Below, piece after piece: positions 31,414-40,500 of a stretch of DNA of 64,000 bases. The notes beneath the pieces were generated by a model, which saw only the letters and a list, made by a program, of their open reading frames with translations, was not told the DNA's origin and made no database searches. Source of the stretch: Rubrivivax sp. A210 (GTDB taxonomy: Bacteria; Pseudomonadota; Gammaproteobacteria; Burkholderiales; Burkholderiaceae_C); contig NZ_CAJGBN010000012.1 in the NCBI RefSeq assembly GCF_904426505.1, positions 434,001-498,000 on the forward strand, in the 5' to 3' direction. A program made the translations under genes and the position numbers. Every line of letters starts with the position of its first letter. Position 1 is the first letter of the stretch.

Positions 31414-32811
31414 TCATTTCAACCATTCGAGCACTCCGCGGGCCAGCGACAGCAGGTTGGCATTCAGCTGCTGGCCGTCGGTGATGGCGTTGACATGGCT
31501 GATGCGCAGGTTGTAGTGCTCGGCCTCGGAGCCCATCACGTCGAACAGGCTGCGGCGGCCGAGTTGCTGCCACTGCTGCAGCGTGTAGTTGCGCACCTGC
31601 TCGCTGTCGCGCAGCACCATGCCCAGGCGGCGCGAGCGGTCGAAGCTGGCCTGCGTCTGCTCATGCACCTCGGCGGCGCGAAAGCGGCGCGCATCCAGCG
31701 CATCGGCGCGCTGCAGCTCGGCGGCGCGCGCACGCTTGCGCGCCGCGTCGCTGGCCGGTGCCACGCCGGGATTGAGCAGCGGGATGTTGACGGCCACGCC
31801 CAGCGAATAGCTGCTGTTGCGCGTGCTGCCGGTCGAGCCGCCGGCGCCCGCGGCCGAGGAGCCGTTGACGTTCCAGCTCACCTGCGGCTTGCTGCCGGCG
31901 GCCACCGCCTGCGCATAGCTGCCAGCGGCACGCGCCTGGGCCTCCAGCGCGGCGATCTCGCTGTTGTGCTCCAGCTCGGGCAGCAACTGCTCGAGCGCCG
32001 GCACCTGCAGCAGCAGCGTGCTCATGCCCTGCACGCTGGGCAGGCCGTCGCCCACCAGGCGGCGCAGCCTCACCTCCACCTGGCGGGCCTGCGACACCGC
32101 CTGCGCCTGGGCCAGCTCGGCCTGCTGCAGCGTCTTGCGCGCCTGCACCAGCTCGCTGGCGCGGCCACGGTCGGCACGCACGATGGTCTCCAGCGCCTCC
32201 AGCAGGCAGCTCATCTTGCGCACGTACTGGCCGTAGACCACCACATGCTGGCGGTAGCGGCTGCGCTCGAGCGCCAGCGAAACCGTGTTGAGCGCCAGCT
32301 GCTCGCGCGCCGTCAGGTGGCCCTGGCGCGCCGACTCGGCGAGCTGGGTGCGCCAGTCGGTGAGGCGGTCGATGCGGCCGCCGTCGTAGAGCAGCTGGCT
32401 CACGCTGATCGAGGCGCGCAGTTGCAGCGCCGAGGTCTCTGTGCCCGCCAGCGACTGGGAGCCGCCCGGCCCCAGGCCTGCATTCAGGCTGGCCTGGACC
32501 TGCTTGCCAGCGGCCGTTTCCTCGATGTCCTCCTGCGCCGCCTCGGCCGACAGGCGGGCCGCGCCGATCTGCTGGCTGCGCTCGAGCGCGTCGCGCACGA
32601 GGGTCTGAAGATTCACGCGCGGATCGACCGGCCTGGCTTCGACCGTCCTCACGTCCCCCGCCGCGGGCACGGCGGCAGCGTCGGGATCGTAGGCATCCTC
32701 GTCGACGCAGCGCGCCAGCGCAGGAAGCGCCTGCAACGCCAGGCTGGCGGCCAGCGCGATGGCGCCCAGGCACAGGTGCGGCCGACGGGCGAAATAGGGG
32801 CGGGGCATCAT
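31414..32811 (-). CDS. TolC-family outer membrane exit-channel protein
   Basis: A protein of about 465 residues from the ATG at 32811; the frame is open to 32874 but a signal peptide (CLGAIALAASLALQALPALA) sits properly behind the later start. Long Ala/Gln/Leu-rich helices and the paired repeat of the outer-membrane efflux protein family are visible, with the strand-like segments ISVSQLLYDGGRIDRLTDW and YSLGVAVNIPLLNPGVAP typical of TolC-type barrels. TolC proteins form the outer-membrane exit of type I secretion and efflux systems. No inner-membrane ABC exporter or HlyD-type adaptor lies in this window. Its pairing with a GT41 gene and closeness to the giant repeat gene suggest export of that protein. 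Confidence 0.83.
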   Translation of the reverse strand: MMPRPYFARRPHLCLGAIALAASLALQALPALARCVDEDAYDPDAAAVPAAGDVRTVEARPVDPRVNLQTLVRDALERSQQIGAARLSAEAAQEDIEETAAGKQVQASLNAGLGPGGSQSLAGTETSALQLRASISVSQLLYDGGRIDRLTDWRTQLAESARQGHLTAREQLALNTVSLALERSRYRQHVVVYGQYVRKMSCLLEALETIVRADRGRASELVQARKTLQQAELAQAQAVSQARQVEVRLRRLVGDGLPSVQGMSTLLLQVPALEQLLPELEHNSEIAALEAQARAAGSYAQAVAAGSKPQVSWNVNGSSAAGAGGSTGSTRNSSYSLGVAVNIPLLNPGVAPASDAARKRARAAELQRADALDARRFRAAEVHEQTQASFDRSRRLGMVLRDSEQVRNYTLQQWQQLGRRSLFDVMGSEAEHYNLRISHVNAITDGQQLNANLLSLARGVLEWLK

Positions 32812-33000
32812 GGCGGCAATCCGAACGGGCGCGGGCCGGATCGGCTCGCACCGGGAAGTCTGGGCCGCAGGCACGGCTGCGTTCGCCGGAAATCAGGCGC
32901 CTAAGCCGGGCAATTCGGGGGCCTGCGCGGCAGAGGCCGCCATCCGTCCCCGTCGTCCATCCCGAGCTTTCGTCACTGCCGGCAGTCGCTCGTCGCATCG

Positions 33001-33026
33001 CGCAAGCGGCACCCCCGCCGCTTGCG
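33001..33026 (+). other. Perfect 10-bp hairpin in the leader of sppA
   Basis: CGCAAGCGGC (33001-33010) pairs perfectly with GCCGCTTGCG (33017-33026) across a 6-base loop ACCCCC, ending 35 bases before the sppA start. There is no T run after it on either strand. It could be a transcript-processing or regulatory hairpin of the sppA mRNA, or a terminator for upstream transcription. Confidence 0.5.
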
Positions 33027-33061
33027 TAAGCTCCCGGTCTTCGCCCCTTGCGGAAAGCCCC

Positions 33062-34933
33062 ATGCCCTCGAAGACCTTGTCAGCCGCCGTCACCGCCCTG
33101 CGCCGCCTGTGGTGGCTGCTCGATGCCAGCCGCCGCGCCCTGCTCAATCTGTTGCTGCTCCTGCTTGTCGGTGGCCTGCTCTGGGCCTGGCTGGGCAGCG
33201 GCCCGGCCGGGCTCGAACCCAAGACCGCGCTGGTGATTGCCATCAACGGCAGCATCACCGAGCAGGCCAGTGGCGGCGGCCGCGACAGCCTGCTGCGCCA
33301 GGTCGACCAGCGCCAGGGCGGCCAGACGCGGCTGCGCGACATCGTCGCCGTGCTCGACGCAGCGGCCAAGGACGAGAAGATCACGCATGCGGTGCTGATG
33401 CTCGACGGCCTCACGGGCGCCGGCCTGCCGACGCTGCGCGAGGTGGCCGCGGCACTGCTGCGCTTCAAGGCCGCAGGCAAGCCGGTGCAGGCCTGGGGCT
33501 CGGAGTTCGACCAGCGCCAGTACTACCTGGCCGCCCACGCCAGCGAGGTCTGGCTGCACCCCATGGGCGCCGTCGTGATCGAGGGCTACGGCCGCTGGCG
33601 CAGCTATTACAAGGATCTGCTGGATCGCGCGGGCGTCAGCGCCAACGTCATCCGCGTCGGCAAGTTCAAGAACGCGGCCGAGACCTTTGCCGCCAACGCG
33701 CCCTCGCCCGAGACGCAGGAGTCCGATGCCGCGCTCTATGGCGGCCTGTGGGCCAGCTATACGGCGGCCGTGGAAGGTGCGCGCAAGCTGCCCGCCGGCA
33801 GCATCGCCCAGGCCATTGAATCGCTGCCGGCCAGCCTGCAGACCGCCCAGGGCGACATCGGGCGCTGGGCGCTCGAGCGCAAATGGGTGGACGCGCTGAA
33901 GACGCGCGACGAGTTGCGCGCCGCCATGATCGAGCGCGGCGCCCGCGACGAAGAGAACAAGACCTTCCGCCAGATCTCGCTGGCCGACTACCTGGGCCAC
34001 CTCAAGCCGCGCCAGGACGGCGACGCCGTCGGCGTGATCGTGGCCCAGGGCACGATCAGCGATGGCCAGGCGCCGGCCGGCAGCATCGGCGGCCTGTCGA
34101 CGGCCGAACTGATCCGCAAGGCGCGCGAGGACGACAAGATCAAGGCCCTGGTGCTGCGCGTCGATTCGCCCGGCGGCAGCGCCTTCGGCAGCGAGCTGGT
34201 GCGGCGCGAGCTGGAACTGGCGCGCAAGGCTGGCAAGCCGGTGGTGGTGTCGATGGGCGATGTCGCCGCCTCGGGCGGCTACTGGATCAGCATGGCCGCC
34301 GACGAGGTGATCGCCGACGAGGCCACCATCACCGGCAGCATCGGCGTGATCGCCCTGCTGCCCACCGCGGCCTCAGCCATGGACAAGCTGGGCGTGCGCA
34401 CCGGCGGCGCCGGCACCACCTGGCTGGCCAGCGGCTACGACCTGCGCCGCGACACCGATCCGCGCTTCACGCAGCTGATCCAGACCGCCATAGCCCACGT
34501 CTACCGCGACTTCACCGTGCGCGTCGCCGCCGCGCGCAAGAGCACGCCCGAGAAGATTGACGCGGTGGCCCAGGGCCGCGTCTGGATCGGCAAGGACGCA
34601 CTGGCCCAGGGCCTGGTCGACCGCCTCGGCGGCCTGGACGAGGCGCTGAAATCGGCCACCACCCGCGCCAAGCTGCCCGAGGGCAGCCGCATCCAGTACA
34701 TCGAGGCCGAGGGCAGCCGGTTTGATCGCCTGTTGCGCCGCTTTGGCGCCGCCACCGGGCTGGACCTGGGTGGCTTGCAGGCCGGCTGGCGGCAGGCCCT
34801 GCTGGGCCCGGCCGCGGCGGTGGCCGGCCCGGTGGTCGATGCCACGGCCCGGGACCTCGGCCTGCTCGCCGAACTCACGCAGGGGCGGCGGCCCTTCTCG
34901 GCGGTGGTGCACTGCCTTTGCACGGCGCCCTGA
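33062..34933 (+). CDS. sppA: Signal peptide peptidase SppA, long (67K) form
   Basis: A 623-residue, membrane-anchored serine protease that cleaves leftover signal peptides at the periplasmic face of the inner membrane; the length matches the E. coli enzyme. It has an N-terminal basic stretch and one transmembrane segment (residues about 28-45), then two ClpP-like S49 domains. The likely general-base lysine is K203 in GKFKNAAE, and the nucleophile is S404 in GDVAASGGYWIS. The start at 33062 gives a normal N-terminus; upstream open frame to 32810 is not protein-like. It is divergent from the tolC-type gene. Confidence 0.92.
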   Translation: MPSKTLSAAVTALRRLWWLLDASRRALLNLLLLLLVGGLLWAWLGSGPAGLEPKTALVIAINGSITEQASGGGRDSLLRQVDQRQGGQTRLRDIVAVLDAAAKDEKITHAVLMLDGLTGAGLPTLREVAAALLRFKAAGKPVQAWGSEFDQRQYYLAAHASEVWLHPMGAVVIEGYGRWRSYYKDLLDRAGVSANVIRVGKFKNAAETFAANAPSPETQESDAALYGGLWASYTAAVEGARKLPAGSIAQAIESLPASLQTAQGDIGRWALERKWVDALKTRDELRAAMIERGARDEENKTFRQISLADYLGHLKPRQDGDAVGVIVAQGTISDGQAPAGSIGGLSTAELIRKAREDDKIKALVLRVDSPGGSAFGSELVRRELELARKAGKPVVVSMGDVAASGGYWISMAADEVIADEATITGSIGVIALLPTAASAMDKLGVRTGGAGTTWLASGYDLRRDTDPRFTQLIQTAIAHVYRDFTVRVAAARKSTPEKIDAVAQGRVWIGKDALAQGLVDRLGGLDEALKSATTRAKLPEGSRIQYIEAEGSRFDRLLRRFGAATGLDLGGLQAGWRQALLGPAAAVAGPVVDATARDLGLLAELTQGRRPFSAVVHCLCTAP

Positions 34934-35078
34934 ACCCGCACACAGGACAGTCCCCGAGGGAACCCGACGGCTGGCACGGGCCTCGCGCAGGCCTCGCACG
35001 CAAGCGCTGAGCGTTGCCGTAGGCCGGCGGGGATAATCCGGGTTCTCCCTGATCGCCCGACTGCCTCGGCCCCGCTGC

Positions 35079-35426
35079 ATGAAACCTGCTCTCGCCACCC
35101 CCTTCGGCACCCTGGCGCTTGCCACCTTGGCGCTTGCCGCCCAGGGACTGGCCCGGGCCGAACCCGGCCCGTCGCTCTACGAGGCACGGCGCGGCATCAT
35201 CCACGGCAGCTCCAAGGGCATCCCCATCTTCGAGACCAGCCCCAAGGCCGCCGCTGCCGCTGCCAGCGCCGCCGCCGCCGCTTCAGCCGCGGGCAAGACC
35301 CCCGCCGAAGCAGCCGCGGACCGCTTTGCCCCCACCGGCACGGCCCTGCCCGCGGCCAAGCGCCTGGAAGCGGCCGACCTGGGCACACCGCTGCCCACCG
35401 GCACGCCGGCGGGCAAGGCCAGGTAG
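35079..35426 (+). CDS. Small exported Ala-rich protein
   Basis: I do not recognise this 115-residue protein. It begins with a signal peptide-like N-terminus (MKPALATPFGTLALATLALAA, then an AxA-type site near LARAEP) and continues as a low-complexity chain with an Ala-rich block around residues 55-75 and a Pro/Thr-rich tail. The motif SLYEARRGIIHGSSKGIPIFE, residues 32-52, is the only complex part. It stands alone between sppA and the convergent riboflavin synthase gene. Codon use is like that of its neighbours. Probably periplasmic or secreted. Confidence 0.55.
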   Translation: MKPALATPFGTLALATLALAAQGLARAEPGPSLYEARRGIIHGSSKGIPIFETSPKAAAAAASAAAAASAAGKTPAEAAADRFAPTGTALPAAKRLEAADLGTPLPTGTPAGKAR

Positions 35427-35513
35427 CCGGTCCGGCTCAGTCCTGGCGTGCGAAACACGCCCGGGCCATCGCCAGGCACGAGGCAGTCCGCAGGGGCGGC
35501 CGCATGGCCAGGC

Positions 35514-36236
35514 TCAATCCCCGCGCGGCGGTGCGATGGCCGGCCTCGCCATCTCGTCCAGGCTGAGGCCCTGCTGGCGCAGCAGCGCCTCCAGCGCCGG
35601 CCGCAGCGGGCCCAGGCGCTCGTCGATGGCGTCGCGCACGGTGTCGACGAAGACCTGGGTGCTGCGCTCGATCTCGATATTGAGCGCCGCACCCTCGGCC
35701 TTGCTGCCGAAGGTGGTGGCGCGCAGCGTCTCGGGGATCAGCCAGACCTCGAACCAGCCGCCGCCCCCGGGCTCGCGCGCCGCCTCGGCCACCGTCAGGC
35801 TGGCGCCATTGACGGCGATATAGCCTTTGGCGAAGACGTAGCGCATCCAGGGTGCCGGCACCGCAATGCGCAGCACCTGGTTGTTCTCGGGCCGGCGCAC
35901 CTCGGCCAAGGTGGCCTTGAAGTCGACATGGCCCGACAGCGGGTGGCCGCCGATCTCGGCGCCATCGCGCGCAGCGCGCTCGACATTGACGCGGCTGCCC
36001 GCGGCCAGCTCGCCCAGCGTGGTGAGCGCCAGGCTTTGCTGCATGACGTCGAAATCCGCCGCATCGGCACCGGCCAGCGCGGTGACCGTGAGGCAGACCC
36101 CGTCGACCGCCACGCTGGCGCCTATGGCCAGGCCGGTGCAGAAGCCAGGCGCGAAGCCCAGCCTGAAGCTGCGCAGGCCGGGACGGTCTTCGAGGGCCTG
36201 GACGACCGCGATGCCTTGAACGATGCCGGTAAACAT
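35514..36236 (-). CDS. ribE: Riboflavin synthase alpha chain
   Basis: A 240-residue riboflavin synthase, which dismutates two 6,7-dimethyl-8-ribityllumazine molecules in the last step of riboflavin synthesis. It starts with the family hallmark MFTGIVQGI and shows two lumazine-binding repeats: VAVDGVCLTV with GGHPLSGHVD in the first half, IAVNGASLTV and the matching strands in the second. It is about 20-30 residues longer than usual because of a C-terminal tail after residue 205. No other riboflavin genes are nearby, and I saw no FMN riboswitch in the short region upstream. Confidence 0.92.
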   Translation of the reverse strand: MFTGIVQGIAVVQALEDRPGLRSFRLGFAPGFCTGLAIGASVAVDGVCLTVTALAGADAADFDVMQQSLALTTLGELAAGSRVNVERAARDGAEIGGHPLSGHVDFKATLAEVRRPENNQVLRIAVPAPWMRYVFAKGYIAVNGASLTVAEAAREPGGGGWFEVWLIPETLRATTFGSKAEGAALNIEIERSTQVFVDTVRDAIDERLGPLRPALEALLRQQGLSLDEMARPAIAPPRGD

Positions 36237-36365
36237 GGCCGCAATTTAACAGCCCGCGCCGAACGTGAAATCCGCGCGCCCTGCGAATGCGGGGTCTGAC
36301 GCGCACACCGCAAATCAGAAAACTACCATCCCTAGATCGTGGTCCGTGATCCATCGGACCTGGAG

Positions 36366-36614
36366 ATGGTGGTGCTGAACTTCTACATTCCCGACTGGCT
36401 TTACGAGCGCCTGCCCCTGCTTTATGCAGCCGCCGGCCTGTGCGCAATGCTCTTCCTGCAGGGCGGATTCGCAAAATTCAGCGGCCTCGTGCTGTGCGCG
36501 ACGGCGGCCCTGGTCTGGAGCCAGCGCCGGCAATACCGCGCCCGCGAGCAGAAAAGGCTGCAGTTCCAGCGCCGCCAGCGCCGCCGCCACACCAACAACA
36601 CACAGTGGGTCTGA
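36366..36614 (+). CDS. Small two-helix membrane protein with basic tail
   Basis: I do not recognise this protein of about 82 residues. It has two hydrophobic segments (around LPLLYAAAGLCAMLFL and FSGLVLCATAALVW) separated by QGGFAK, then a strongly basic tail (RRQYRAREQKRLQFQRRQRRRH). This suggests a small inner-membrane protein with a cytoplasmic, positively charged C-terminus. The ATG at 36366 has GGA seven bases upstream; a GTG at 36339 in frame is an alternative start. It is divergent from the riboflavin synthase gene, and shares no obvious function with it. Confidence 0.5.
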   Translation: MVVLNFYIPDWLYERLPLLYAAAGLCAMLFLQGGFAKFSGLVLCATAALVWSQRRQYRAREQKRLQFQRRQRRRHTNNTQWV

Positions 36615-36785
36615 GCGAAAGACCCCCGAGCCCCGCACCGACAGCTGCCGCGCATTCGTTCACGAAGCGCGTTCGGCTTGCGCTCGCCCCCCCGATTCCG
36701 GTGGTATCTGGGGTCAGGCCTGGGCCCTAGATTCGCGCCCCATGCAGCCACGGGCGGCGGCGTTGGGGGAGTGGGTGTGGCAAAG

Positions 36786-37454
36786 ATGATTTCAAACGCG
36801 GTGACGTGGCTGCGCAGTACGATGCTGCTGGCGGCCGTGGCGGCCGCTCCGGCCCAGGCAGCCATTTATACCGGCGTCTGGGATCCCGCCTTTGGCGCAC
36901 CCTTCACCAATCTGGGCTGGCGAGGCAGCGCCACCTTCACGGTGCCCGGAGCCTGTACGGCGCCTCGCGACGAAGAGGAGGAACCCCTCGCCGTCTGTGC
37001 GGCCGCAACGGTCAGCAATGCTCGCGTCTTCTTCTACGACATCCGGAATGCCGCCAGGACGACGATCGCGACGCTGACCTTTGCCGACGGGACATTGCCG
37101 GTGAGCGCCATCAGCCCTCCCGGAGGCCCTTTGTCGGCAATAGCGACCAATCTTTCGCCTTTCCTGAACCCGGTTGCCGAGGATCCGACGTTCGACCTTT
37201 CGCCGTTCGCCATCGGCCCCAACACTGCTTTCGCGCTGCAGTTCACGTTGAGCGGAGGCCCGCAACTGCATTACAGAAGCCCGCTCTGCACGACGCAAAC
37301 GTCCTGCAACCCGACGGGAACCAACGACGCGACGACCTTCCCGGTGCAGTTCGCGATCACGCTCAACAGCGTCCCGGCGCCGGCCACCCCCTGGCTGGCC
37401 GGAACAGCCCTGCTGGGCCTGCTGGCACTGCGCCGCCGCAGCGCGGTGCTCTAA
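36786..37454 (+). CDS. Exported protein with PEP-CTERM-like C-terminal sorting signal
   Basis: A 222-residue protein with a signal peptide (cleavage probably after PAQAA) and a C-terminus of the PEP-CTERM type: VPAPATPWLAGTALLGLLALRRR, that is a VPxP motif, a hydrophobic helix and an arginine cluster. Such proteins are processed by exosortase in bacteria that make exopolysaccharide. Here the central motif reads VPAP rather than PEP. The middle (GSATFTVPGACTAP, four Cys visible) looks like a small beta-rich extracellular domain. The start at 36786 precedes the signal peptide directly. No exosortase gene is in the window. Confidence 0.68.
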   Translation: MISNAVTWLRSTMLLAAVAAAPAQAAIYTGVWDPAFGAPFTNLGWRGSATFTVPGACTAPRDEEEEPLAVCAAATVSNARVFFYDIRNAARTTIATLTFADGTLPVSAISPPGGPLSAIATNLSPFLNPVAEDPTFDLSPFAIGPNTAFALQFTLSGGPQLHYRSPLCTTQTSCNPTGTNDATTFPVQFAITLNSVPAPATPWLAGTALLGLLALRRRSAVL

Positions 37455-37474
37455 GCCCAAGTCCGCGATCAAGG

Positions 37475-37498
37475 CATCGGCGGCGCACGGCGCCGATG
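37475..37498. terminator. Hairpin between convergent genes, possible bidirectional terminator
   Basis: CATCGGCG (37475-37482) pairs perfectly with CGCCGATG (37491-37498) in the 49 bases separating the stop codons of the PEP-CTERM-like gene and the kinase gene. There is no T run, so its function as a terminator is plausible but unproven. Confidence 0.45.
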
Positions 37499-37503
37499 TC
37501 GCT

Positions 37504-40500
37504 TCAGCGACGTGCAGCGCCGGCCATCACGGTCGGCAAATCGGATTCCTCGGCCAGCGCGGCGTTCACCGCGTCCTCGGTTTCCCACTCACGGCCGGCC
37601 CGCACCGCGGCTTCGGCGTCGGCCGGCGCCATGCGCGCTCGGCCCTGTTGCAGCCGGGCTTGCCAGTTGGCTTCGTCCCAGGGAGATCGGCGCAGCTTGA
37701 GGCGCCCGCGTGCCTGGTCGGCCGCAGTGGCCAGCGAAAGCCCGGCCGTGGCGACGCCCCCGGCCAGTTCGAGCAGCGCCAGGTCATCCATGCAGCCCAG
37801 CATCTGGGCCCGCGTATCGAAGGCCTGGAACTCGCGCAAGGCCTGCTGCAGCAGCGGCCGTGCCGCCGCACTGCGGCCCAATTCGAGCTCGACGCGGCCC
37901 AGCCGCCAGGTGGCGCTGGCCTCGCCGCGCCTGTCACCCGCCGCCTTGCACACCTGGAGCGAGCGCTGCGCGGCGGCGCGGGCGCGCTCGGGCTGGCCCT
38001 GGCGCAGGTGGATGTCGGCCGCGGTGAGTTCGCACTCGGCCTCGACCTCGCGGTTGGCGATGTCGCGTGCAAAGCCCATCGCGCGCTCGAGGTGGTCGAG
38101 CGCCGATTCGGACTCGCCCGCCCAGGCGCTGATCTGGCCCAGGTGCAACCAACCAATGGCCTGGCCGCGCGGGTCGTCGACCGAGGCGAAGAGATTGAGC
38201 GCCTCGGCCTCGCAGTCGGACGCGCCCTCGGCATCGCCGGCCTGCAGGCGGGCCAGCGACAACGTCGACAGCGTGGCCGCGATCTCCACCGGATTGCCCT
38301 GCTGGCGGCGCAGCGCCAGACAGGTGGCGAGCATGCGACTGGCGGCCTCGTGGTCGCCCTGGCTCTCGGCCAGCGCGGCGCCGGTGTAGAGCGCCCAGGC
38401 CTTGGCCAGGCCGGACTTCTGCACCGCCGGCAGATCCAGCGCCGCCTGCACCAGCTCGCGCCCCTCGCCGGTGTGGCCGCGCAGGATCCAGAAGCTGGTG
38501 AGCGCCACAGCCAGCTTGACCGCCAGCACGGCGTCGGCCGTGCCCGCCAGCGCGGCGGCGATGGCGGCGCGCAGGTTCTCGAGTTCCTCGTCCAGGCGCA
38601 GCACCCAGCGCCCCTGCTCGGCGCCCTGCATGCCGCGCGCCGCCGCCTTGGCCAGCTCGAAATAGTGCGCGCAGTGGCGCATCGCCGTCGGACCGACGCC
38701 GCCGCACTCGACGAGCTTCTCGCGGGCATAGTCGCGCAGCGTGTCGAGCAGGCGGTAGCGGCGTGCCGCGCCTTCGCCCTCGCGCACGACCAGCGATTTC
38801 TGCACCAGCGAAACCATCAGCGGCGCGATGCGGCCGGCCGGCACCGCGCCCTCGGCGCAGACGGCGCGCACCGCGTCCTCGTCGAAGCCGCCGGCAAACA
38901 CGGCCAGGCGCACGAAGACGCTCTGCTCCTCGGCGTCGAGCAGGTCGTAGGACCAGTCGACCAGTGCGCGCATGGTCTGCTGGCGTCGCTGCAGCAGGCG
39001 GCTGCCACCGGCCAGCAGCTCGTAGCGGTCATCGAGACCGTCGACGATCTCGGCGATGGACATCGTGCGCAGCCGTGCCGCCGCCAGTTCGATGGCCAGC
39101 GGTATGCCTTCGAGCCGGGTCACCAGCTCGAACAGCAGCCAGGTTTCCTGGGCCTCGAGGGCGAAATCCGGCTGCTGGGCACGGGCGCGGTCGGCGAACA
39201 TGCGCACGGCCGGCGAATCCAGCACCGTCTGCGCGCCGGCCTCGCGCGGCGGCAGGGGCAGCGGCCGTATCGGATAGGCCTGCTCGCCCGGCACGTCCAG
39301 CAGCTCGCGGCTGGAGGCCAGCACCTGGGCCAGCGGCGCGCGGTCGAGGATGGCGTCCACCAACTCGCCGGCGGCGGCGGCGACGTGCTCGCAGTTGTCC
39401 AGCACCAGCAGCACGCGGCGCGACTTGAGCCAGGCGCAGACGGTGTCCAGCAGCGGCCGGCCGGGCTCGTCGAAGACGGCCAGCGCCCGCGCTGCCGCGC
39501 CCACCACCAGGGACGGGTCGGTGACCACGGAGAGGTCGACGAACCAGGCGCCATCGGGGTAGCGCGGCAGCAGATGGGCGGCGGCCTGCAGCGTCAGCCG
39601 CGTCTTGCCCATGCCGCCCATGCCCAGCACGGTAACCAGCGGCGAGGCGTCGAGCAGGGCCTGGATCTCGGCCAGCTCGGCCTCGCGGCCGACGAAGCTG
39701 GTGCGCTGGCGCGGCAGGTTGTTGGGGATGTCGGCCACCGCCGGGCGCGGGATGCGCGGGCCGGTGGGCACGGCTGCCTGGGCCGGGATGTCGCCCATCA
39801 GGATGGCGCGGAAAGCGGCTATCGACTGCGGCCGGTATTGCGGCAGCACCGCCAGGCCGCGGTCGACGGCAGCGATGAAGCCCGCGCTCAGGCGCCCGCC
39901 CGCCAGTTCGGACAGCGGCTTGAGGCGGTCGACGACGATGCGCTCGACCGAGGGCGTGGGCCGCACGCCCGAGGCCGCCACGTAGAGCACACTGGAAAGG
40001 GCGAAGACATCGGTCCACGGGCCCTGCTTCATGTCGGGCGATTCTCCGTACTGCTCGATGGGCGCAAAGCCGGGCTTGAGCACGGCGGTGAGGGCGTGGG
40101 TGAGATCACCGATGACGCGCCGCGCAGCACCGAAATCCAGCAGCACCGGCCCGCCGGCGGTGATGACGATGTTGTCGGGCGCAATATCGCGGTGGAAGCA
40201 GTTGTCGGCGTGCAGCACCTCGAGCGCATCGAGCAGCGGCATCAACCAGGCGCGCAATTCCTCTTCGGTGGGCAGGCGGCCAAGCTTGGTGAGCACGCGG
40301 CGCAGCGTCGGGCCCTCGTGGTAGGGCATCACCATGTAGGCCGTGCCGCGCTCTTCCCAGAACTGGTGTACTTTCACCAGCGCCGGGTGCTCGAAGCGCA
40401 CCAGCAGCCTCGCCTCGGCCAGAAAGCCCTGCAGACCCTGGGCATAGGTGGCGGCATGGTCGCCGCTCTTGACCACCACCGAGATGCCGTCGCCACCGCG

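Noticed and set aside
36237-36365. FMN riboswitch upstream of riboflavin synthase
   Set aside because: The 129-base gap is too short and shows none of the conserved helices I would expect.
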